Positions 20,566 through 29,964 of a stretch of DNA of 64,000 nucleotides are shown one piece after another (position 1 is the stretch's first letter; each line of letters opens with the position of its first letter). Under the pieces are notes generated by a model that was not told the origin of the DNA, did no database searches, and saw only the letters and a program-made list of their open reading frames with translations. The position numbers and the translations under genes are program-made. Source of the stretch: an uncultured Lachnospiraceae bacterium (lineage in GTDB: Bacteria; Bacillota; Clostridia; Lachnospirales; Lachnospiraceae); the NCBI GenBank assembly GCA_947623805.1, contig CANQHZ010000002.1, positions 1-64,000 of the forward strand, written 5' to 3'.

Positions 20566-21963
20566 ATGAAGACTAGAAACGGACACAAGACCTATCCGCT
20601 TACAGTAGCGCAGAAATTTCACTTTTACTATATGAACTTCTGCCCGTACAAGGAGGTTGTAAACGTAGGCACGAGCCTGACAATCGAGTACGAGCTTGAC
20701 ATAGACGAACTGAGGCGCGCCATTTACAAGGCGTATGAGCGCTGCGAGTCTATGAGGGTTCGCTTTTGCTATGACAAGAAAGAAGATAAGTGGTATCAGT
20801 ATCTGGTTGAAAAGGAGGAGCGCGAGATAGAGTATGTGGACTTCTCCGACAAGACCATGGAGGAAGCCGAGGAGATAATGACTGCGTGGACAAGAGTGCC
20901 GTTTGAGCGCGAGGATTCTCCTATGAACAGAATCGTCATTATCAAAACTCCTGACGGCTGCCAGGGTGTCTACCTGCTTGGAGACCATATGCTGCTTGAT
21001 GCACAGTCGCTCATCTGCTTTTTGAGTGATGTGATACAGATTTACTGTAATGTTAAATTTGAGGGAATACCATACCCTTCGGAAATGCGTTCGTATTTTG
21101 AGCAGCTGCAGAAGGACTTGGAGTATGAGGCGGGCAGCAAGGCGCAGCAGCGCGACAGAGAGTATTTTTACAAAAAAATAGAGGAGTCGGAGCCGATTTT
21201 CAACGGCATAGACGGGCCTGGAGCTTTGGAGGCTATGCGCAAGACAAATCCTAATGCGAGGGCGGCGTATTCGGCTACGGCAAATATGAAGTCGGCGCTT
21301 GACATTTTTCATCTGGAGGAGGAACCGACGCAGCGCCTGATGAAATTCTGCGAGGAGAAGCATATTTCGCTGCAGTGCCTGCTTATAATGGGAATACGCA
21401 CATATCTGCAGAAGATGAATGGAAATGATGATGTTTCGATAAATGTGGCGTATGCAAGGCGCGCTACGCTTTTGGAGAAGAAGTCGGGCGGTACGAGAAT
21501 ACATTCGTTCCCGTTTAGGACGATAATTTCGCAGGACAAGACGTTTATGGAGGGGATTTACGCTATACGCGACGGGCAGAATGAGGTGTTTAGGCATACG
21601 AATTTTGACCCTGTGGAGTATTTCGCGCATAGAAGCGAAGTGTTCCCAGTGCCGGATGGCGCGGCTTATGAGCCTATGTCGCTGACTTATCAGCCTGCGA
21701 CTTTAAAGGAGAGAGGGCTTACGCAGCTTGGCGATGTCAAGTATAAGACGAAGTGGTATCCGAATGGGGCGACTACGCAGGCGATGTATTTGACGGTGAT
21801 GCATAGACCTGACGATAATGGGCTTGACTTTAACTTTGAGCATCAGGTGGAGGCGATTACTAAGGAGAAGTTGGAGTATTTTTACTATTATATGTGCAAG
21901 ATTATGTTTAAGGGGATAGAAAATCCTGATTTGTCTATTGGGGAGATAATTAAGCTGGTATAG
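20566..21963 (+). CDS. Condensation-domain/acyltransferase-like protein
   Basis: LTVAQKFHFYY; GDHMLLDAQS in the position of HHxxxDG; overall stand-alone C-domain-like layout. Confidence 0.75.
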   Translation: MKTRNGHKTYPLTVAQKFHFYYMNFCPYKEVVNVGTSLTIEYELDIDELRRAIYKAYERCESMRVRFCYDKKEDKWYQYLVEKEEREIEYVDFSDKTMEEAEEIMTAWTRVPFEREDSPMNRIVIIKTPDGCQGVYLLGDHMLLDAQSLICFLSDVIQIYCNVKFEGIPYPSEMRSYFEQLQKDLEYEAGSKAQQRDREYFYKKIEESEPIFNGIDGPGALEAMRKTNPNARAAYSATANMKSALDIFHLEEEPTQRLMKFCEEKHISLQCLLIMGIRTYLQKMNGNDDVSINVAYARRATLLEKKSGGTRIHSFPFRTIISQDKTFMEGIYAIRDGQNEVFRHTNFDPVEYFAHRSEVFPVPDGAAYEPMSLTYQPATLKERGLTQLGDVKYKTKWYPNGATTQAMYLTVMHRPDDNGLDFNFEHQVEAITKEKLEYFYYYMCKIMFKGIENPDLSIGEIIKLV

Positions 21964-22104
21964 TAAAGCTTTGGAGAGAAATTCTTATTGCTAGAAGTGG
22001 TTTTAGTCTGGTAAAATGGCGGTATCAAAATGCGGTCATAGCGTTTTGGAGTAATATTTGAAATGTCTGGGTGCTGCAAAATATAATGAAAGGCGGATAA
22101 TAAA

Positions 22105-22329
22105 ATGTTTGATAAGTTAGCGGATATTATTGTTAATTATGTGGAGGTAAATAGGGAGGATATTAAGCCTGAGTCTAGGTTTATGGAGGATTTGGGGTTT
22201 ACGTCGTTTGATTTTATGAGTATGCTTGGGGAGATTGAGGATGAGCTTGATGTGGAGATAAATCAGGAGGAGGCGGCGAATATTCGCACGGTGCAGGAGG
22301 CGGTTGAGTATTTGGAGAAGATATCATAG
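22105..22329 (+). CDS. Acyl/peptidyl carrier protein
   Basis: ESRFMEDLGFTSFDFMSMLGEIEDELDVEI (phosphopantetheine Ser in GFTSFDF). Confidence 0.92.
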   Translation: MFDKLADIIVNYVEVNREDIKPESRFMEDLGFTSFDFMSMLGEIEDELDVEINQEEAANIRTVQEAVEYLEKIS

Positions 22330-22389
22330 TGGGTATTTTTTCGGAGCTGTTATTTGTATAAAACTGGTATGTATAAAAGGTGTTCTCAA

Positions 22390-22482
22390 CCGTCCGAATT
22401 TAGTCAAAATATATAAAAACGCGACTTGGTGCGCGATGCGAATCGTCGCTGATTTTATATATTTTGCCTAAATTCTATGTTA
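22390..22482. repeat. Dispersed palindromic repeat family R, copy 1
   Basis: ccgtccgaatttagtcaaaatatataaaaacgcga...tcgctgattttatatattttgcctaaattctatgtta; imperfect long inverted repeat. Confidence 0.8.
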
Positions 22483-22539
22483 TCGATATTGACTTGGTGA
22501 GGTATCTAATACATAGATAATTGCGGAATGTTTTCTATG

Positions 22540-22631
22540 CCGTCCGAATTTGTGTGAAATATACAAAAACGCGACTAGTGCGCGGGGCGAATCGTCGCTT
22601 ATTTTGTATATTTCACCCAAATTCTACGTTA
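22540..22631. repeat. Dispersed palindromic repeat family R, copy 2
   Basis: ccgtccgaatttgtgtgaaatatacaaaaacgcga...tcgcttattttgtatatttcacccaaattctacgtta. Confidence 0.8.
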
Positions 22632-22815
22632 TGAAAAAAACTTCGTAGGTATGTCTGTAATGTATGCGGTTGGGAATTTTCCTCCAAATTTTACGTTATG
22701 GATAAGACTTTGTAGAGTAATGTTGTAGGATAATGAGAAGTAGTGTAATTTTCTCTATGTATTTGATGTCGGCTTATAGCTGGTAATTGTTATAGGCAGA
22801 TGAGGAGGAGTTAGT

Positions 22816-24348
22816 ATGGTTGGACTTTGCAAAAACTTGAGGGAGCTGCTTGTGGCGGCGGAGGCTGAATTTGGTGTGCGTGATGCGTTTCGATATAAGG
22901 TAAAGGGCGCGGGCAGCGGTAAAAAGGAGATAAGCATAGAAAGCAAGAGCTATACGCAGTTAAAGTGTGACAGCGAAAAGATGTCGGCGGCTTTGGAGGC
23001 GCTTGGCGAGTTGGGGAAGCATATTGCGATAGTGGGCGCGACTTCGTATTCGTGGGTTGTGTCGTATCTGGGTACGGTAAACAGTGCGAGTGTTGCAGTG
23101 CCGCTTGATGCAAATCTGCCGGCGGAGGATTTGTGTGAGCTGATTGAGCGCGCTGATGTTACTACGCTTATTTTTGATGAGGGTAAGGAGCAGCTTGCGG
23201 AGCTTGCTGTTGAGAGGTGCGGCAATTTGAAGCATATTATATGTATGGGTGAGGCGTTTAATGACAGTCAGCTTTCTCTTTGGAAGCTGCTTGATGAGCA
23301 GGGTGAGGGCTTTGAGCGTGAGATAGAGCCGCCGCAGCTTGCGACGATTATGTTTACGTCGGGCACGACGGGCAAGAGCAAGGGCGTAATGCTTACGCAT
23401 CAAAATCTTGCGGAGAACGCGACTTGTCTTGATATGGGGTTTGAGCCTAATCAGGTGCTTTTGTCGGTGCTTCCTATACATCATGCGTATTGTCTGAGTA
23501 TGGATATTTTAAAGGCGCTGTCGCTTGGCAGCACTATCTGTATAAATGATTCTCTGCTCAGGGTGGCAAAGAATATAAAGCTTTTCAAACCCAATATGAT
23601 GCTTATGGTGCCGCTTATGATAGAGACGCTTGCCAAAAAGCTTGAGGAAGCAGGTCCGTTGCCTGCGGCGGTAGTGAAGGCGGCGGTTTTTGGAAAGCAG
23701 TTCCACACGATATGCAGCGGCGGCGCGTACTTAAATCCCGCATATATTGGTTTGTTTGCAAAGTATGATATTGAAATCAAGCAGGGCTATGGCATGACGG
23801 AGTGCTCGCCTGTTATCAGCACGAACTATACGGGCAATACGAAAGCCGGTTCTGTAGGAAAGCTTATGCCGAATTGCGAGGCAAAGGTGGTTGACGAGGA
23901 AATCTGGGTTAAGGGCACGAGCGTAATGCAGGGCTACTATAAGATGCCGGAGGAGACGGCGCAGACGCTTGAAGACGGTTGGCTAAAGACGGGTGATTTG
24001 GGCTATGTGGACGATGAAGGCTATGTATTTCTCACGGGTCGCAAGAAAAACCTCATTATCACGCCAAACGGCGAGAACGTATCGCCTGAGGAGATTGAAA
24101 ACAGGCTTGGTGAAAACAGGCTAGTGCAGGAGGTGCTCGTGCGCGAAAGCGACGGCGCTATCGAGGCAGAGATATTCCCCGACTACGAGTATGCCAAAAA
24201 GAAAAAAATAAAGGACATACAGGCAGAACTGCAAAAAATAATCGACGACTACAACAAGACCGCGCCGCTTTATAAGCGTGTATTCAGGCTCAAAGTGCGC
24301 GAGGTAGAGTTTGAAAAGAACACTACTAAAAAGATTAAGAGATTTTAA
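22816..24348 (+). CDS. AMP-dependent acyl-CoA/acyl-ACP synthetase (ligase)
   Basis: TIMFTSGTTGKSKGVMLTHQNL, QGYGMTECSPVIS, GWLKTGDLGYVDDEGYVFLTGRKKNLII. Confidence 0.94.
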   Translation: MVGLCKNLRELLVAAEAEFGVRDAFRYKVKGAGSGKKEISIESKSYTQLKCDSEKMSAALEALGELGKHIAIVGATSYSWVVSYLGTVNSASVAVPLDANLPAEDLCELIERADVTTLIFDEGKEQLAELAVERCGNLKHIICMGEAFNDSQLSLWKLLDEQGEGFEREIEPPQLATIMFTSGTTGKSKGVMLTHQNLAENATCLDMGFEPNQVLLSVLPIHHAYCLSMDILKALSLGSTICINDSLLRVAKNIKLFKPNMMLMVPLMIETLAKKLEEAGPLPAAVVKAAVFGKQFHTICSGGAYLNPAYIGLFAKYDIEIKQGYGMTECSPVISTNYTGNTKAGSVGKLMPNCEAKVVDEEIWVKGTSVMQGYYKMPEETAQTLEDGWLKTGDLGYVDDEGYVFLTGRKKNLIITPNGENVSPEEIENRLGENRLVQEVLVRESDGAIEAEIFPDYEYAKKKKIKDIQAELQKIIDDYNKTAPLYKRVFRLKVREVEFEKNTTKKIKRF

Positions 24349-24376
24349 ACATTACAACTTGACCCATCACATTTTA

Positions 24377-24435
24377 CCCGCTTTATGAAACATCCCCCAA
24401 CAGACACAAATTCGTTTCATAAAGCGGGGTTTTTA
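24377..24435 (+). terminator. Rho-independent terminator after the AMP-ligase gene
   Basis: ccgctttatgaaac ... gtttcataaagcgg followed by ggttttt. Confidence 0.85.
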
Positions 24436-24520
24436 TAATTATGATAAAATCCTCAATTTTTGGGAACATTAACTTGCATAAAGCAGAAAATGTTCTATTC
24501 AAAAACGGAGGTATTTTATT

Positions 24521-25591
24521 ATGGAAGAAAATAAAGCTCTCGGCAGGTCAAGCATAAGTTTCGGCGAGCCCCCGCTCATAATGAGCAGCGGCTCAATAGT
24601 AGGACAGATGGAAAACGAGGGACCGCTTGCAGGCTGTTTTGACAAGGTGAGCGATGATAAAAACGACATGTTTGGCGAAGATTCATGGGAAAAAGCAGAA
24701 AGTGCCCTACAAAAAGAAGCAATCGCCATAACACTTGAAAAAGCAGGTTTAGAGGCTACTGCAGTGCGCTATCTGTTTGCAGGAGATTTGCTGGGACAGA
24801 CAATAGCAAGCTCGTTTGGCGTGCTTGATTACAATATACCATACATGGGCCTGTACGGTGCATGCTCTACGTGCGGCGAGGCACTATGCGCCGGAGCTAT
24901 GACAGTAGCGGCAGGCTATGCGGACACAGTAATGTGCCTCACGTCGAGCCATTTCGCAAGCGCACAGAAAGAATTTCGCTATCCACTCGAATACGGAGGT
25001 CAAAGACCACTCTATGCCTCATGGACAGTCACAGGCAGCGCAGGCTTTCTCGTCCAATCACAGACAGCAAGTCAAAATCCCAGCAAAGCTGCCAAAAACT
25101 GCTATGGCTGTAAAATCGCAATAACAGGCATTACCATAGGCAAAATTGAAGACTTTGGTATCAAGGATTCATTCAACATGGGCTGCGCAATGGCCCCCGC
25201 CGCCGCCTGGACAATCACCACCAACCTAAAAGATTTCGGCAGAACCGCAGACAACTACGACGCTATCTTTACAGGCGACCTGGGCAGCGTTGGCAGCGAA
25301 GCACTCTACACACTCCTCGATGAGCAAAAAATCGACATCCGCCCCCGACACTATGACTGCGGCACACTCATCTATGACCTAAATTCACAGGACGTCCACG
25401 CAGGCGGCAGCGGCTGCGGCTGTTCCGCCGTAGTGCTCTCAGCCCACATCCTGCACAAAATCGAACAAGGCCAGTGGCAACGCATACTTTTCATTCCCAC
25501 AGGTGCCCTCCTAAACAAGACTACTTTCAACGAAGGCCAAAACGTCCCCGGCATAGCCCACGCCGTAATAATCGAAAAATTAAACCATTAA
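24521..25591 (+). CDS. spoVAD: Stage V sporulation protein AD
   Basis: PLIMSSGSIVGQMENEGPLAGCFDKVSDD..., GACSTCGEALCAGAMTVAAGYAD. Confidence 0.93.
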   Translation: MEENKALGRSSISFGEPPLIMSSGSIVGQMENEGPLAGCFDKVSDDKNDMFGEDSWEKAESALQKEAIAITLEKAGLEATAVRYLFAGDLLGQTIASSFGVLDYNIPYMGLYGACSTCGEALCAGAMTVAAGYADTVMCLTSSHFASAQKEFRYPLEYGGQRPLYASWTVTGSAGFLVQSQTASQNPSKAAKNCYGCKIAITGITIGKIEDFGIKDSFNMGCAMAPAAAWTITTNLKDFGRTADNYDAIFTGDLGSVGSEALYTLLDEQKIDIRPRHYDCGTLIYDLNSQDVHAGGSGCGCSAVVLSAHILHKIEQGQWQRILFIPTGALLNKTTFNEGQNVPGIAHAVIIEKLNH

Positions 25592-25643
25592 ATTTTGCCA
25601 ATCTCCATCATTCGCAAAAAAAGCGAAACTCAAAAAAGGCGAA

Positions 25644-25808
25644 GCCGTGGAACAGCCATATACCCCCTCAGACCATTGGAAAGCGTCGGCACTTAGCGAA
25701 ATAAGCGTTAAAAGCGTAGCTCCTTTTAACGCGCAATTGAGCTTAGTGTCCGCTACGCTTTCCACAGAGCGCAAGCGCGTCTGAGGGGGTATATGGCTGT
25801 TCCACGGC
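25644..25808. repeat. Structured palindromic element, family S, copy A (possible ncRNA or non-autonomous mobile element)
   Basis: 29-bp perfect outer arms (gccgtggaacagccatataccccctcaga / tctgagggggtatatggctgttccacggc); inner hairpin GCGTTAAAAG/CTTTTAACGC; core shared with 34667-34833. Confidence 0.88.
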
Positions 25809-25965
25809 CCCCCCCCCACGGACGAGAAAAAAACCAGTCCTCCCTCCCCAAATCAAAATAAAACTTTTTTAAATACCCACTTTAACCCCCTCCCAAACTA
25901 TGCTATAATAAAAACGTTCATCAAAAACCCCTAATCCAACACAAAAAAACCAGGAGGCCCCCAAA

Positions 25966-26196
25966 ATGCGTCAAATGGAGTTTAAAATGGAGCGCCCCGG
26001 ACTTGTGAACGAAGGCGACACAGTCACAGTCACAGAAGGCAGCCTCCCAAGCAGCTATTATTACACAATAAACCCCGCCGTTGCAATGTCAGGCAACATC
26101 CCATTCAGAGAACGCCTAAACGCGAGCGAGGGCAAAATCATATCAATAAAAGAAAACGAACGCGGATATTACATTACCGTGGAATTTGACGAATAG
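25966..26196 (+). CDS. Hypothetical small protein
   Basis: 76 aa ORF preceded by caggaggccccc. Confidence 0.6.
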   Translation: MRQMEFKMERPGLVNEGDTVTVTEGSLPSSYYYTINPAVAMSGNIPFRERLNASEGKIISIKENERGYYITVEFDE

Positions 26197-26270
26197 CACA
26201 CTCTTTTCGCTGCCCGAACAGCGTGAAAAGATAAATACAAATATAAATAAAGAAAAGAGGTAATTACAAA

Positions 26271-26648
26271 ATGAAAAAAATAAGCACAGACAAAGCACCA
26301 GCGGCAATAGGACCGTACTCACAGGCAATCGAGGCAGGCGGGTTCCTGTTTGCGTCAGGACAGATACCCATTAATCCCGCAACAGGCAATGTCGAGGCAG
26401 AGGGCATCACGGCTCAGGCAGAGCAGTCGATGAAAAACGTAGGTGAAATACTAAAAGCGGCAGGCTTAACATACGATAACGTGGTAAAAACTACATGCTA
26501 TCTTGCCGAAATCGCGGATTTTGCCGCATTTAATGAAGTGTACGCCAAATATTTCACTCAGAACCCCGCCAGGAGCTGCGTAGCCGTAAAAGACCTCCCC
26601 AAAGGTGTGCTTTGCGAGGTAGAGGTAACAGCGTACCGTGAGAATTAA
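26271..26648 (+). CDS. ridA: RidA-family imine/enamine deaminase
   Basis: APAAIGPYSQAIEAGGFLFASGQIPINPATG..., RSCVAVKDLPKGVLCEVEVTAYR. Confidence 0.95.
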   Translation: MKKISTDKAPAAIGPYSQAIEAGGFLFASGQIPINPATGNVEAEGITAQAEQSMKNVGEILKAAGLTYDNVVKTTCYLAEIADFAAFNEVYAKYFTQNPARSCVAVKDLPKGVLCEVEVTAYREN

Positions 26649-27147
26649 AAATATAATACTTATAGGAATGCCCGGCGCAGGCAAAAGCACCATAGGCGTA
26701 GTGCTCGCCAAAAATCTCGGTATGTCTTTTATCGACGCGGATTTAGTCATACAGGAGCAGGAGGGCAAAAAACTTCATGACATCATAGAAGAATGCGGCG
26801 AGGACGGCTTTGTAGAAATAGAAGGACGCGTAAATTCATCACTTACCCCTAAGACGGCAGTGATAGCCACAGGCGGCAGCGTAGTCTACAGCCCGAAAGC
26901 CATGGAGCATTTCAGACAGATTGGGCTGATATGCTATCTAAAGCTGTCCTGCCAAAGCATAGCGGAGCGCCTTGGCGATTTGTCGGAGCGCGGCGTAGTG
27001 CTTGGAAAGGGGCGTACCTTGCAGGATTTGTACGATGAGCGCGTGCCTTTGTATGAAAAATACGCAAACATCACGCTTGACTGCGAGAACAAAAATATAC
27101 GTGAGATAGTTGTCGAGCTTTCCAAATGGATAGAGAAACTCCGCTAA
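26638..27147 (+). CDS. aroK: Shikimate kinase
   Basis: IILIGMPGAGKSTIGVVLAKNLGMSFIDADLVIQE; GTG start overlapping the ridA stop. Confidence 0.92.
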   Translation: MRIKNIILIGMPGAGKSTIGVVLAKNLGMSFIDADLVIQEQEGKKLHDIIEECGEDGFVEIEGRVNSSLTPKTAVIATGGSVVYSPKAMEHFRQIGLICYLKLSCQSIAERLGDLSERGVVLGKGRTLQDLYDERVPLYEKYANITLDCENKNIREIVVELSKWIEKLR

Positions 27148-27171
27148 AAAGATAATGTATGCATAAAAGAT

Positions 27172-27239
27172 AAAAAAATCCACATACTTTTCAGTAGACG
27201 GCGTGCGCCGTTAATATCATGAAAGGTATGTGGTTTTTA
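27172..27239 (+). promoter_or_regulatory. Nested hairpin abutting the spoVAE-like start codon (terminator/attenuator-like)
   Basis: aaaaaaatccacatacttttca ... tgaaaggtatgtggttttta with inner acggcg-tg-cgccgt. Confidence 0.65.
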
Positions 27240-27241
27240 TT

Positions 27242-27604
27242 ATGATGGATTATATAAACGCATTTTGGATAGGCGGAGCGATATGCGCACTGGCGCAGAT
27301 ATTTCTTGACCGCACTAAAATGCTGCCTGGGCGCGTGATGGTACTCTTGGTGTGCCTTGGCGCATTTATAAGCTTTTTGGGACTGTACGAGCCGTTTGCC
27401 GAATACGCAGGCGCAGGAGCAAACGTCCCACTTTTAGGCTACGGAAATATACTCATGAAAGGAATAAAAGAGGCGGTTGACAAGGACGGTTTTATAGGAC
27501 TTTTTAAAGGCGGTTTCACAAACGGAGCAGTAGGCTGCAGCGCAGCGCTTGTTTTTGGGTACCTCGCAAGCCTCGTATTTAAGTCAAAGGTAAAAAAAGC
27601 TTAA
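27242..27604 (+). CDS. SpoVAE/SpoVAEb-like stage V sporulation membrane protein
   Basis: AFWIGGAICALAQIFLDRTKMLPGRVMVLLVCLGAFISFLGLYEPFAEYAGAGANVPLLGYGNILMKG. Confidence 0.88.
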   Translation: MMDYINAFWIGGAICALAQIFLDRTKMLPGRVMVLLVCLGAFISFLGLYEPFAEYAGAGANVPLLGYGNILMKGIKEAVDKDGFIGLFKGGFTNGAVGCSAALVFGYLASLVFKSKVKKA

Positions 27605-27614
27605 GCGGCAGGCA

Positions 27615-28121
27615 CTATTCCTCAAAATCAATCCCCATATCGGTGAAAAGCTTGCGCACATACGCATCCCAGATACGCTCGGCGCTCTTGTCCATTATAA
27701 AAGTATCAAAAGCAATGCCGGTTACGCAACTTACGCGGGCATTCTCATAGCGCACATTAATCACAAATGAGCGTATCAAGTTCGCCGCCACTTCGCATTC
27801 GTCGTCGCCCGCAAGCTTTTCCACGAGTTTTCGACTGGCTCTTAACGTCACACGAAACGCCACAGGCGTCTTTTTGCCTTTAATAAGCTGAAAGCACACA
27901 GGCCGAATATCGCGCCATTTGGAAAACTCTGAAAGCCCGTCACTCTCACTCAACTCTTTAATCTCATCATCACTGAAAAATTCCCTCACAATACGCCCGT
28001 CAATATGAAAAGCATTAAAGGTAGTCACAGCCGCCTCCTCAACTTCAAAATCATCAAATCCACTATTGACCAAAAGCATATTCATAAAATTCTTTGTATT
28101 CTTAATTTGCAGCGCAATCAT
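27615..28121 (-). CDS. DUF5721-like hypothetical protein
   Basis: MIALQIKNTKNFMNMLLVNSGFDDFEVEEAAVTTFNAFHIDGRI; internal Met chosen as start. Confidence 0.6.
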   Translation of the reverse strand: MIALQIKNTKNFMNMLLVNSGFDDFEVEEAAVTTFNAFHIDGRIVREFFSDDEIKELSESDGLSEFSKWRDIRPVCFQLIKGKKTPVAFRVTLRASRKLVEKLAGDDECEVAANLIRSFVINVRYENARVSCVTGIAFDTFIMDKSAERIWDAYVRKLFTDMGIDFEE

Positions 28122-28337
28122 AAAATCCCCCGATATATTTTTAAAGTCTTGGTAAATATCACAAAAATTCACAATACAGGTAATATAGCATAAAGAAAAA
28201 CTAAAAAACATCTTAATTTTAACATAAACATAACAATATGTAAAATACCTCTTTTCAAAAACATAACAATGTGCTACTATGTAATATAGTAATCAAAACT
28301 GCATAAAATGGTTAATAAAAATGGAAGGTGTAATTAT

Positions 28338-29177
28338 ATGAGCTATAAAATAATACTTGACAGCTGCGGAGAACTGCCAAAGGACTTAAAGGATGACCCG
28401 CGTTTTGAGCGCGTACCGCTAACGCTTATAGTGGGCGACACATACGAAAAGCTTGACGATGAAAACTTTGACCAAAGAGAATTTCTCGACGCCGTAGCAG
28501 CCTGTCCCACATGCCCCAAATCGGCATGTCCCTCGCCGGAGCGGTACATGCAGTCATATCAGACAGCTGCGGACCATGTATATGCGATAGCGCTGTCCTC
28601 GCAGCTTAGCGGCAGCTACAATAGCGCTGTCCTCGGCAAAAAGCTTTACCACGAAAAATTCGGCAAAAAGGATATCTGCGTAGTGGACTCAAAATCAGCC
28701 TCATGCGGACAGACACAGATTTTATACAAGATAGTCGAATGGGAGGAGGCAGGTTTCTCATTTGATGAAATCACAAAAAAAATTGAGGAGTACGTAAAAG
28801 GACTGCATACCTATTTTGTCCTCGAAAACCTTGAAACCCTGAGAAAAAACGGACGCCTTTCATCGGTAAAGGCATTTGTGGCGTCGACGCTTAATATCAA
28901 ACCCGTGATGGGCGCAGACCAAGGCACGATAATACAGCTCGGACAGGGTTTAGGAATGAAGAAAGCGCTTGCCAAAATGGTAGAATACGCCATTAAAGAC
29001 GCGGTGGACACTGAAAAAAAGGCGGCTATGATTTCACACTGCAATAATCCGAGTGCAGCACAAAGCGTAAAAGAACAGCTTGAGGAAAAGGCAAAATTCG
29101 CTAAAATCCAGATTATGGACACAGGCGGCATAAGCAGCATGTACGCAAACGACGGAGGAGTAATCCTTACGATATAA
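28338..29177 (+). CDS. DegV-family fatty-acid-binding protein
   Basis: YKIILDSCGELPKDL, CPTCPKSACPSPERYMQSYQ, ENLETLRKNGRLSSVKA. Confidence 0.94.
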   Translation: MSYKIILDSCGELPKDLKDDPRFERVPLTLIVGDTYEKLDDENFDQREFLDAVAACPTCPKSACPSPERYMQSYQTAADHVYAIALSSQLSGSYNSAVLGKKLYHEKFGKKDICVVDSKSASCGQTQILYKIVEWEEAGFSFDEITKKIEEYVKGLHTYFVLENLETLRKNGRLSSVKAFVASTLNIKPVMGADQGTIIQLGQGLGMKKALAKMVEYAIKDAVDTEKKAAMISHCNNPSAAQSVKEQLEEKAKFAKIQIMDTGGISSMYANDGGVILTI

Positions 29178-29179
29178 TT

Positions 29180-29911
29180 TTACGTCATTGTACTGTCAAT
29201 GCTTGCCTTGTGCATTTTAAATTTTCTGCTGTTGAACAAGGATATACGAAAAGCGCGGTAATCCAGCATTATTATGGTGAAGGGCATTACTATGCTCACA
29301 TATTTGAAATTCACGAAACAGTCCTTGTTTATGAGCTTAAACTCATCATGCGGCTCAAGGATTTGCCTAATTGCGGAAATATCATCGTCTGTCTCTAAGG
29401 CAGTCCCTCCGGAAATGAACAGCGTATATTTGCCGCTTGCGTTTGGATTATCCGACGGTACGGCATACATAAGCTGGTCTTTTGGCACAGGCTGTACCAT
29501 GCCGTTTATATGCACAGGCAAGGTTACGACATTTCCCAATACGTTTTTATCTCCCAATGCCAGAAATTCCGGCAAGGGGTCTGGAATGTACGGCTTTTTT
29601 GCATGGATTACATACGGCGGCAGATTTTTAAGAGCGGTATAGTCATATTTTGATGAATACAGCACCAGTGGGGCATTAAACCCCATTTCATCGAGACGTC
29701 CGATAATCTCTTTTACAAGCCCCTCGCGTGAGCACATATCCATAAAGACAATGTTGTATTTCAGCGGATTTTTCAAGAAATGTTCTTTGTCGCCAAACGA
29801 TTCGATATACAGAATATTCGGAGTCCCGGAGCGTTTGTCCGATTCCCTTGAAAGCAGCCTCTCTAAGTGTTTTCTGTCAGCTACATTGTCATCGCAAACC
29901 GCAACGTGCAT
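29180..29911 (-). CDS. LytTR-type response regulator-like protein (orphan)
   Basis: MHVAVCDDNVADRKHLERLL, YNIVFMDMCS (receiver-like), C-terminal LINKDCFVNFKYVSIV LytTR-like. Confidence 0.75.
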   Translation of the reverse strand: MHVAVCDDNVADRKHLERLLSRESDKRSGTPNILYIESFGDKEHFLKNPLKYNIVFMDMCSREGLVKEIIGRLDEMGFNAPLVLYSSKYDYTALKNLPPYVIHAKKPYIPDPLPEFLALGDKNVLGNVVTLPVHINGMVQPVPKDQLMYAVPSDNPNASGKYTLFISGGTALETDDDISAIRQILEPHDEFKLINKDCFVNFKYVSIVMPFTIIMLDYRAFRISLFNSRKFKMHKASIDSTMT

Positions 29912-29964
29912 AAATTATTCCTCCCAACAAAATGATATCAACCGCAGACTACAAAGGCGGTATT

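Noticed and set aside
20563-21630. 355-aa minus-strand ORF opposite the condensation-like gene
   Set aside because: Antisense shadow of a well-supported plus-strand CDS with its own SD and family pattern.
25644-25808. Element A considered as a simple spoVAD terminator
   Set aside because: Too long and complex, no T-run after the outer stem, and the core recurs at 34667-34833 in another context.
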